From the NCBI GenBank assembly GCA_947085285.1, contig CAMTVZ010000034.1:1-20244 (forward strand): a DNA stretch of 20,244 nt. The letters are read 5' to 3'. This DNA comes from JASEGV01 sp947085285. GTDB lineage: Bacteria > Bacteroidota > Ignavibacteria > UBA10030 > BY39. Below, in pieces: positions 1-6,303 of the stretch (positions are counted from its first letter, which is position 1; each line of letters opens with the position of its first letter). Under the pieces are notes generated by a model. The model was not told where the DNA came from. It saw nothing but the letters and a program-made list of their open reading frames with translations, and did not search any database. The position numbers and the translations under genes were made by a program.

Positions 1-7
1 AAATAGC

Positions 8-328
8 CTATAAACTATGGCGAGACGAAATGGTTAAGAAATTAGAAGAAATTGATCGAGAATCGACAGCGATGATACAAATCCAGCGGAAGATTGGGTT
101 TATTTTTGCAGCTACGTCTTTCAATCCGGTAAATCCTTTGTCGGCGTCGAATTCAATGATATTACTGATATACGGATTGAATTTTACCAGTTCAGCGTAT
201 TCTTTCCGGATAATAAAATCTATTTGTGCATCCGGATAAGTTGACCTAACAGATCTGATAAGAGGCGAATCGAGTATTATATCGCCAATTGAACTGAAAC
301 GTATGATTAGTATTTTTGAAATGTTCAT
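8..328 (-). pseudogene. Family 9 glycosyltransferase (ADP-heptose:LPS heptosyltransferase-like), frameshifted N-terminal fragment
   Basis: The reading frame starts MNISKILIIRFSSIGDIIL, the canonical N-terminal strand and glycine loop of GT9 heptosyltransferases (RxSSIGD), and continues with family-like sequence (IRSVRSTYPDA, YAELVKFNPYI, FDADKGFTGLKDVAAKI) to about residue 75. It then turns into unrelated sequence and stops at 106 residues, whereas the family usually has 330-350. Just after the AKI segment (about position 115) another minus frame gives LPLDLYHRCRFSINFF, which resembles the family's next segment (LDLHxxxRS), so a one-base frameshift is likely; that frame also stops, at 42-44. 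GT9 enzymes add heptose or related sugars to the lipopolysaccharide core at the cytoplasmic face of the inner membrane. I infer a decayed gene, although a sequencing or assembly error cannot be excluded because the rest lies outside the window. Confidence 0.7.
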
Positions 329-527
329 ACTGGTGTAAAATTAAGATTTTTTTTTGGTGGAAATGCAATAAGTTGTTCGATGTTGTATATAAGATTTAGT
401 GGGTAAATTCAGGAATAGCTCCAACGATTATCTTTATTATTCCTTAGCGCCTCCTTTGCGGACTTCGCAGTTAATTAGTGTTAGCAGCTAAATTAAAACA
501 ATTTTTGAAAAACAATTGGAAAAAGCA

Positions 528-556
528 TTGACTTTCAGAATATAATATATTATATT
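528..556 (+). promoter_or_regulatory. Promoter of the small two-cistron operon
   Basis: TTGACT (528-533) and TATATT (551-556) are separated by 17 bp, a good sigma-70-type arrangement. The same bases also fit the Bacteroidota pattern TTG-N20-TATATT. The first well-spaced Shine-Dalgarno (AAGGAG at 593-598) and an ATG (608) follow about 40 nt downstream. The -10 box is the right half of a perfect palindrome, suggesting repression by a dimeric regulator. No regulator gene is next to it. Confidence 0.45.
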
Positions 557-557
557 C
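538..557. repeat. Perfect 20-bp palindrome, possible operator
   Basis: GAATATAATATATTATATTC reads identically on both strands and overlaps the putative -10 box and start region of the mini-operon. It is all A/T except for the terminal G and C. Its placement is what one expects of an operator. An AT-rich palindrome can also arise by chance or form a cruciform, so the role is inferred. Confidence 0.5.
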
Positions 558-607
558 CAGTTAGAAATTCACTGAATCAATAACCAAGTAATAAGGAGAG
601 AACTGCC

Positions 608-679
608 ATGGCATTATTAGATCGTAAAAAAGTGCTCGAGGAGGTTGAGTTTCATATAGAAATAGAAATCCCCAAGTGA
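608..679 (+). CDS. 23-residue peptide, first cistron of a mini-operon
   Basis: A short open frame starting MALLDRKKVLEEVEFH encodes 23 residues: a charged, helix-compatible stretch followed by an alternating EIEIP tail. A strong Shine-Dalgarno AAGGAG (593-598) sits 9 nt before the ATG. The stop TGA (677-679) touches the AAGGAG (679-684) that serves the next cistron, a layout typical of translational coupling. I do not recognise the peptide. It could be a leader peptide, a small effector or antitoxin-like partner of the membrane protein that follows, or the stump of a lost longer gene. Support is ribosome-binding site, promoter and geometry, not homology. Confidence 0.4.
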   Translation: MALLDRKKVLEEVEFHIEIEIPK

Positions 680-690
680 AGGAGAACGCG

Positions 691-915
691 ATGGATAACG
701 TAACCGTCGAAACAGCCGTACAAGCATATCCACAACTTCTTGGACTCTTTGCGATCTCAAGCGCTTTAACTAGCCACCTGCTCTCAAGGACGCACCTTGG
801 GGTTACCCGTAGTTGGATCGCCAACAAATGGTTCTGGGCGGGTCTCTTCGGAAATCTTCCAGCGCTTATCGGGGTCATCGCGCACATTTTCTTGGTTACA
901 AGGAAGAACTCCTGA
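691..915 (+). CDS. Small two-helix membrane protein of unknown function (74 aa)
   Basis: The ATG at 691 is chosen because AAGGAG (679-684) lies 6 nt upstream; a GTG at 676 would add five residues but has no good site. The product begins MDNVTVETAVQAYPQ and has two probable transmembrane helices, about residues 13-31 (LLGLFAISSALTSHLL) and 47-69 (WFWAGLFGNLPALIGVIAH), with a basic link between them (SRTHLGV) and a short charged tail TRKNS. Base composition is visibly more GC-rich than the AT-rich neighbours, which suggests horizontal acquisition. It lies 11 nt after the 23-residue cistron and appears translationally coupled to it. A weak hairpin AACTCC/GGAGTT (907-912 with 925-930) followed by a short T run may end the transcript. 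I do not recognise the family; toxin-like, holin-like and regulatory small membrane proteins all remain possible. Confidence 0.55.
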   Translation: MDNVTVETAVQAYPQLLGLFAISSALTSHLLSRTHLGVTRSWIANKWFWAGLFGNLPALIGVIAHIFLVTRKNS

Positions 916-965
916 TAGATTGCGGGAGTTGGGCTGTTTTGATCTGCACAGAATACTGGTTGATT

Positions 966-1157
966 TAACGATATAGTAGAATTTACGTTCAATTTCAATT
1001 TTCCACTTTGACTCGCTTTTACCCAGTAACCAAGACCAGGTATTAGGGTATCAGCAACATGATAGGCACCATTCCTGTAACCATAAAGATAGGAACTAAT
1101 TATTCCCGGTGGGTCAGAAGTTACTTTTGATTTCAATAAATTTAACGAGATTGCTTC
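966..1157 (-). pseudogene. Fragment of a T9SS-type secreted protein (GWNLI/GYW module)
   Basis: The minus-strand frame contains the segments VTSDPPGIISSYLYGYRNGAY and LIPGLGYWVKASQSGKLKL. These align with the module near residues 835-895 of the protein at 6304-9654 (TNPPGLIASKFFVYNGGY and KGKGYWIKLSTNGSVKL). In FCB secreted proteins this module usually lies between the beta-propeller and the C-terminal sorting domain. Here only about 64 residues remain, without propeller, GWNLI opening or sorting tail. The frame runs on as a 218-codon open frame (561-1217), but sequence outside 966-1157 looks unrelated. It abuts a transposase remnant on the opposite strand, so it is probably a gene broken by insertion or rearrangement. 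Confidence 0.65.
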
Positions 1158-1164
1158 TTGTAGT

Positions 1165-1428
1165 CCACACTTAGTACGCCGCTCTATCCTAGAGGTTATC
1201 CAATATTTGAAAAACAATAGTGATGGACTTCAGTATCATCGTACTGATATCCGTGGTAGTGGAGTTGTTGAGAAGCTTGTCGATAACTTGGTCAAACGTC
1301 GTTTCAAACGACAGGGAATGTCTTGGAGTGTTAAGGGTGCTAATAATATGTTAGCTGTGAGGTCAGCGTATTTTGATTATGTGAATAAGAAAAAATTTAG
1401 TACATTGCAAACACTTACAGGAACTTGA
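1165..1428 (+). pseudogene. Transposase C-terminal fragment (ISKra4/ISLre2-like)
   Basis: The frame reads VRRSILEVIQYLKNNSDG, then RGSGVVEKLVDNLVKRRFK and GMSWSVKGANNMLAVRSAYF, ending at a TGA. The pattern GSGVVE-(x)n-KRRFKxxGMSWSxxGA-(x)n-LR is the hallmark of the C-terminal catalytic region of DDE transposases of the ISKra4/ISLre2 type, in which the E of GSGVVE is expected to be the third acidic residue. Only about 87 codons remain of a protein usually several hundred residues long, so it is inactive. An ATG at 1207 opens a 73-codon frame, but transposase similarity already begins upstream near 1171. It joins the secreted-protein fragment around 1160 on the opposite strand. No matching terminal inverted repeat was found. 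Confidence 0.65.
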
Positions 1429-1558
1429 TTCCCCCAGAAAAATGGATGCTACCGGCTTTAAGGTTAGCATATTATCAATATAACAAATCAATTTTTTACC
1501 CCACCCCACTCTTGTAACTTATTGATATTAAAAGAGATACGGGTGTTTTCATTAAAAA

Positions 1559-1711
1559 GAGACTTCTGAAATATCAAATCTGCGATGATTAAAACATTTA
1601 AATAGAACACAGATAAACACGGATTATTATCAGTGTTAATCTGTTGCATCTGTGTTTATCTCCCAACGGGATGCTTCGTACGTGTTATATTTTATATTTT
1701 TCAGAAGTCTC
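1559..1711. repeat. 153-bp MITE-like element with 13-bp terminal inverted repeats
   Basis: GAGACTTCTGAAA at 1559-1571 is the exact reverse complement of TTTCAGAAGTCTC at 1699-1711; allowing two extra T bases, the match continues into ATAT on the inner side. Both ends are flanked by AAAAA (1554-1558 and 1712-1716), compatible with a 5-bp target duplication though low in complexity. Inside is a second inverted repeat, AGATAAACAC (1611-1620) with GTGTTTATCT (1652-1661), and between those arms a 5-bp pair GATTA/TAATC (1622-1626, 1637-1641). No coding sequence is present. The terminal-repeat size and length fit a non-autonomous transposable element or large structured repeat. The 130 bases before it (1429-1558) hold nothing I can identify. 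Confidence 0.55.
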
Positions 1712-1748
1712 AAAAAATAATTAAATGACCTTACTAAAAAATTTAATT

Positions 1749-1776
1749 TTGTTTCTTTCAACCACTTCTTTATATT
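1749..1776 (+). promoter_or_regulatory. Putative promoter of the thioredoxin/CotH operon
   Basis: TTGTTT (1749-1754) and TATATT (1771-1776) are 16 bp apart. Read as a Bacteroidota promoter the same bases give TTG-N19-TATATTAA, a partial match to TAnnTTTG. The Shine-Dalgarno GGAG (1789-1792) and ATG (1798) follow directly, giving a short leader. The surroundings are AT-rich, so the call is tentative. Confidence 0.3.
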
Positions 1777-1797
1777 AAATAAAAATATGGAGAGTTT

Positions 1798-3417
1798 ATG
1801 AAAATTATAATTTGTTCATTTTTATTTTTTATCACCACAGAGGTTTATAACCAATCCATTATTAAAGGGAAACTTTTAGGATACAACGGCTCACCTATGC
1901 CTAAAGCCCACGTTCACTATTACGATAACAAAAAAACAAAATCTGTCGAAGTCGGCAAGGACGGTTCATTTGAATTCACAACCGATATCAAAGGTATCGT
2001 TAAATTTTCGTGTAGCGGAGTCAATCATAATCGGACTGAATTTGCTTTGTTAGTTGAAAATTCCGGCACGTACAACGTTGAAGTAAAACTGAGTCCGTAT
2101 GAATACGTCGATGCAGTCAACGGAGTAAAAATTATTGGCGATTTTAACGATTTTGATTTTGAAACTGCTCAGCCAATGATCAAAGAACCTGACGGAACCT
2201 ATACCTTTGTTTTCAATACATCGGAAGAAAATTTTTCTTATCAAATTTTAGGAATCGTTTCACAACGGAGTGTAAACGGAACAATGTCGGAAGATTATGA
2301 ATACGACGGCGGCGGCGATTACCGCTCGATTGTAACTCCGAAAGATGGAAAAGTTATTATAACATTTGAACCCGCCAAACTGATACGCTCCCAAAACAAA
2401 CCGAATATAATAGTTAAACATGATGATATCGTTGTTCAAAAATTTTCAACTTACTATTTGGATTATTCACAATTGTATAAAGAGAAAGAAAAGGCATACA
2501 ACTTGGAGCTGAAAACTCATATTGCGAGTGGTAAAAAACTGAGAGATTTTAAATTCAACTGGGTGCAGGAACAGAGCGATAAACTAAAAAACAAAATATC
2601 GGCAGAACAAAATCAAAAGCTCCAACAGTTTTTACTTTTGAGCTATTTTCAATTATATTCTTTCGACCCCAAAAATGTTGATACATCTTTAATAAATCGT
2701 GTTATCCGAGAAGTTCCTTTGAATTCCATATTCTGGAGTGTGGATGCGAAATTATATGCCACAATGCTTAGTTCACTTAATAAAAAAGGGAATCTTGATT
2801 TATTTATTTCAAACTTACTAAATGAAAATACAAACGACAGGCTAAAGTCAGCGTTGCTTTATGCCGAGTATGAAAGACTCAGGTCGGATGGACTCGATGC
2901 CGATGCAGAAAAATATTACAATAGAATAATCAACGATTACAGCAAAAGCCCTGAAGCAAGAGCATTAAGAGTTGAGAACATTAAATTAGTAGGTTCACCC
3001 GTTCCTGAATTTTCATTTGCATCGTTAGATGAGCCAAATGTAGTTTACACAAACGAAAATTTGAAAGGTAAAAATTATTTGTTAGATTTCTGGGCGACCT
3101 GGTGTAAACCTTGTATCGATGAAATGGAAAACCTTCATAATACATACGAGAAGTTCAAAGATAAGAACTTTGAGATAATAAGTATATCCCTCGATAACAG
3201 TCCGAAGGATGTCAAAAAATTTCGTGAAGGTAAATGGAAAATGCCATGGCTGCACAGTTTTTTAGATAACAACTTTAAATCTGATATTGCAGAGAAGTTT
3301 GGCATCGTCGGAATACCAAAACCAATTTTAGTGGATATCAACGGAAAAGTTGTTGCTGCCGATTTTGAACTGCGAGGCGAGAATTTAGAAAAAAAGATTT
3401 CTGAAATTTTAAAATAA
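1798..3417 (+). CDS. Exported TlpA-like thioredoxin-domain protein
   Basis: This 539-residue protein is probably a periplasmic thiol-disulfide oxidoreductase. Residues 1-19 form a signal peptide without a lipobox. Residues 21-100 look like a carboxypeptidase-regulatory beta-sandwich. Residues 105-160 carry IIGDFNDFDFETAQPM, reminiscent of the glycogen-binding/E-set fold. Residues 200-395 are mostly helical and charged. The C-terminal 140 residues are a TlpA/AhpC-TSA thioredoxin fold with the active site W435-C436-K437-P438-C439 and the cis-proline P507 in GIPKP. TlpA-type proteins usually reduce or exchange disulfides in exported proteins. GGAG sits 5 nt before the ATG. The CotH-kinase gene follows after 16 nt, so the two are probably co-transcribed. 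Substrates are unknown, and the N-terminal domains may bind a partner or glycan. Confidence 0.85.
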   Translation: MKIIICSFLFFITTEVYNQSIIKGKLLGYNGSPMPKAHVHYYDNKKTKSVEVGKDGSFEFTTDIKGIVKFSCSGVNHNRTEFALLVENSGTYNVEVKLSPYEYVDAVNGVKIIGDFNDFDFETAQPMIKEPDGTYTFVFNTSEENFSYQILGIVSQRSVNGTMSEDYEYDGGGDYRSIVTPKDGKVIITFEPAKLIRSQNKPNIIVKHDDIVVQKFSTYYLDYSQLYKEKEKAYNLELKTHIASGKKLRDFKFNWVQEQSDKLKNKISAEQNQKLQQFLLLSYFQLYSFDPKNVDTSLINRVIREVPLNSIFWSVDAKLYATMLSSLNKKGNLDLFISNLLNENTNDRLKSALLYAEYERLRSDGLDADAEKYYNRIINDYSKSPEARALRVENIKLVGSPVPEFSFASLDEPNVVYTNENLKGKNYLLDFWATWCKPCIDEMENLHNTYEKFKDKNFEIISISLDNSPKDVKKFREGKWKMPWLHSFLDNNFKSDIAEKFGIVGIPKPILVDINGKVVAADFELRGENLEKKISEILK

Positions 3418-3433
3418 ACTCAAAAGTGTACAA

Positions 3434-6229
3434 ATGAAATATTTAATGATTCTCCCAGTATTAGCATTCTTTACGGGTTATCAATTGTTTTCACAAATCC
3501 CGCAATACAGTGTTAAGATGACACAAGCCGATTACGAATCGCTTTATACTCGCAGCATCTGGAACAACGACCGCCTCCCATCCCCATTTTACTCGAATGA
3601 TTCTATCTGGAATAAAGCCACGATTCGTTTCAAGGGACATTCAACACGATACTACTCAAAAAAATCGTTTCGACTTCGATTTGCAACAGACCAATTATTT
3701 TACGGATTGAGAGATGTTAATTTGAATTCGATGTACACTGATAAATCATTTTTACGAGAAAAACTTGCGTGGGATCTCTACTCCGATTTAGGAGCCGTCG
3801 CACCCTTTTGCTATCATGCAAACTTCAAAATAAATTCGGAACCGAAGGGACTGTTTGCTTTTATTGATAAAATCGATAGATACTTTCTAATTAACAGGGG
3901 GTTCACTTTAGGCAATCTATACGAAGCTAACGACGACTACTTCAGTTCCGACCTAACAATACAAAGCGATAGCTTGTTGAAGCTCTACTATAAAAAAGAG
4001 GTAGGAAATATAAATGATTACACCGACCTCAAGCAGATGATTACAACAATCAACACAGTTCACGACTCACTTTTTGCAAATACTGTTATTCAATTATTCG
4101 ATACAAATAGCGTTTTAAACTGGTTCGTAGTTAATACTTTAACAATGATGGGTGATAGCTACAATAAAAACTACAGTTTGTTTAACGATACAACCCGCCA
4201 GTCACAAAATTGGATTTTCATTCCCTGGGACTATGATTTATCGTGGGGGCGGTCGGGAGATTATTCAAAACCGTTTCCCGCTTCGTTATTAAACGATGGT
4301 TTTGCATACTCGTTCCAACCCTTGTCTGGACCGTCGAATGTTTTAAAGGATCGTTGGATGGCAAATCCGCTGCTTAAAGAAAAATTCAGACTCCATCTTA
4401 AAAAAGCACTCGATAATATTTTTACTGAAGAACGCTTTCATAGAAGAATAGATAGCCTTGCTACTTTAATCCAAAACGATGTCGCTGCCGACCCACAAAA
4501 ATGGGGGACGCTTCAGGATTTTTACGAACACGTCGAAGCTTTAAAATATTATGTTACTGCAAGAAGAAATTTTCTTTACAAAACTTTTATCAACCCGCCA
4601 AGCGGAAATTACAACAACGCTACAGTGAAAATAACACAAACCAATGTGCCATATAATTTTGTATCTTTCGACGGACGAACGATAGCAACAATGTGGTTTC
4701 AAAATTATAGCGGATTGGACAGCGTTACAATTTACGTTTATCCTGATTCTACGCCTCCCTTTGTCAGCAATCCCGCCGATCAGCGTTACATTAAACGTTT
4801 TGTAAAAATTATCCCTCATCCATCAACGGCTATTTATAACTGCAAGATTCAATTTATGTATAAGGACTATTCCGCAACTCAGCGGGAGGTTGGTACTGGT
4901 ATACAAGACGAACGTCTCTTAACAGCACATTCGTACAATGGATTGAGTTGGGATAGACTGTCGTCTGAAATTAACTCATTTGCAAATACTGTTACCATCG
5001 AAAATGTAACTCAAGAACAATCAGGCAACAACAAGTTCATCTCGGCAATGGTGGCGGAAACTTACACACAGAAGTGGTTTAAACAGCCAAATTATTTCTG
5101 GCAAAGATTGTATGATGTAAATTTCAAGGATTATCAGACCGGTTTTGCAATCGGCGAGCACGGCACATTTCTGAAAACCACAAACGGGGGTACGAATTGG
5201 ATAGAAAAACAGATTGGGTTTAACGGACACTTCTTTAAATTCACGATGCCATCGCAAAATATTTTTTTTACTGTAGGAGAATTCGGTGCATTGTATAAAT
5301 CGACTGATAATGGTGATGTGTGGAAGAAAGTTATTTTTCCAACCACTAAAAATCTAAGAAGTATTTGGATGGATTCCCTTTTCAACGGATGGGTGGTCGG
5401 CGATAAAGGTTTTTCAGCATCAACAACCGATAGTGCAAAGAGCTGGAACATTCAAATTTTCGATTCAACAAAGAATCTAAACGATATAGCAGCTTTCGGT
5501 GATGGTCGAAAAATAATTGTAGGTAGCAACGGATATATTTTAGCTATAAATGTTTACGGTAAAGAATTCTACACATTAAATTCTCCGACTAAAGTATCTC
5601 TCTATTCGGTAAAAATATATAACAACACATTATGGATTGTCGGTGATAGCGGGATTGTTATTACTTCTACCAATCGAGGTTCAACTTGGAATAACATTAG
5701 TGTTCCTGAAAATGTAAAGCTGAATGATTTACAGGTCATTAATGATAGCAGTGTGTTTGTAGTTGGAGATAATGGAAATATATTCTACACAAACGATGCT
5801 GGCAATAATTGGCATGCACAATATTCAGCCGACTCGCACGATTTATTTGCTGTAGCTTTTGTCGATTCGGCGTATGGAATAGCCGTCGGGAATGATGGCA
5901 CTGTTTTGAAAACAACCGAACCCGGAACTTTACGTGGCGATAAACTAATTGCTAATCTACCTAATGATTTCAAGCTTTATCAAAATTATCCAAACCCATT
6001 TAATCCATCAACTACAATTGAATTTGATATTCCGGTAGAATCGAAGATTGTTATAAAAATTTATAATACTCTAGGACAAGAAGTAGCAATATTAGTAAAC
6101 GAAGAACGAAGGGCTGGAAGCCATAAGGTAAAGTTTGATGGATCGAGTTTATCGAGTGGTGTTTATTTTTATAGGATATCAACTGGTAGTGGTTATTCGC
6201 AGACAAAAAAACTTTTGCTTCTGAAATAG
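3434..6229 (+). CDS. Secreted CotH-kinase / beta-propeller protein with T9SS sorting domain
   Basis: Residues 1-21 form a signal peptide. Residues 25-390 match the CotH kinase family: ATIRFKGHSTRYYSKKSFRL near 62-81, LREKLAWDLYSDLGAVAPF near 107-125, and acidic motifs MGDSYNKNYS (D241) and WIFIPWDYDLSWG (D266, D268), positioned like the catalytic aspartates of Bacillus CotH, a secreted protein serine kinase. Residues about 548-836 hold seven YCF48/BNR-like repeats of the type GxxGTFLKTTNGGTNW, expected to form a beta-propeller. Residues 844-931 are the type-A sorting domain beginning NDFKLYQNYPNPFNPSTT and ending in KKLLLLK, used for T9SS export and cell-surface attachment. It lies 16 nt after the thioredoxin-like gene with no clear Shine-Dalgarno. 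Kinase activity is inferred from motifs only, and no serine-rich CotB/CotG-like substrate is encoded nearby. Confidence 0.85.
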   Translation: MKYLMILPVLAFFTGYQLFSQIPQYSVKMTQADYESLYTRSIWNNDRLPSPFYSNDSIWNKATIRFKGHSTRYYSKKSFRLRFATDQLFYGLRDVNLNSMYTDKSFLREKLAWDLYSDLGAVAPFCYHANFKINSEPKGLFAFIDKIDRYFLINRGFTLGNLYEANDDYFSSDLTIQSDSLLKLYYKKEVGNINDYTDLKQMITTINTVHDSLFANTVIQLFDTNSVLNWFVVNTLTMMGDSYNKNYSLFNDTTRQSQNWIFIPWDYDLSWGRSGDYSKPFPASLLNDGFAYSFQPLSGPSNVLKDRWMANPLLKEKFRLHLKKALDNIFTEERFHRRIDSLATLIQNDVAADPQKWGTLQDFYEHVEALKYYVTARRNFLYKTFINPPSGNYNNATVKITQTNVPYNFVSFDGRTIATMWFQNYSGLDSVTIYVYPDSTPPFVSNPADQRYIKRFVKIIPHPSTAIYNCKIQFMYKDYSATQREVGTGIQDERLLTAHSYNGLSWDRLSSEINSFANTVTIENVTQEQSGNNKFISAMVAETYTQKWFKQPNYFWQRLYDVNFKDYQTGFAIGEHGTFLKTTNGGTNWIEKQIGFNGHFFKFTMPSQNIFFTVGEFGALYKSTDNGDVWKKVIFPTTKNLRSIWMDSLFNGWVVGDKGFSASTTDSAKSWNIQIFDSTKNLNDIAAFGDGRKIIVGSNGYILAINVYGKEFYTLNSPTKVSLYSVKIYNNTLWIVGDSGIVITSTNRGSTWNNISVPENVKLNDLQVINDSSVFVVGDNGNIFYTNDAGNNWHAQYSADSHDLFAVAFVDSAYGIAVGNDGTVLKTTEPGTLRGDKLIANLPNDFKLYQNYPNPFNPSTTIEFDIPVESKIVIKIYNTLGQEVAILVNEERRAGSHKVKFDGSSLSSGVYFYRISTGSGYSQTKKLLLLK
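5993..6229 (+). repeat. 3' sorting-domain module, copy 1 of a 237-bp DNA repeat
   Basis: This segment aligns without gaps to 9418-9654, with about 217 of 237 bases identical by eye. Two blocks are perfect: 44 nt (5993-6036 with 9418-9461) and 52 nt (6091-6142 with 9516-9567). It codes for most of the T9SS sorting domain. Identity extends to synonymous positions, although the upstream parts of the two genes are unrelated. Confidence 0.85.
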
Positions 6230-6303
6230 GTGTGCCATGATTAATTCTGTTTAAGAATGAAATAAAGTCTATAATTTATTTAAATTATTAGAAGGGGTTT
6301 ACA

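Noticed and set aside
441..475. Small hairpin TGCG/CGCA (457-460 with 466-469) within a CTTTGCGGACTTCGCAG stretch
   Set aside because: It resembles a dispersed intergenic repeat, but the stem is only 4 bp and no second copy is in the window, so it cannot be supported as a feature.
561..1217. A 218-codon open frame on the minus strand
   Set aside because: Only its middle (966-1157) resembles a protein family. The rest runs antisense to the mini-operon and across the transposase junction, so it is a chance composite and not one gene.
1473..1527. Inverted pair TATCAATA / TATTGATA
   Set aside because: Eight AT-rich bases 39 nt apart are expected by chance in this composition.
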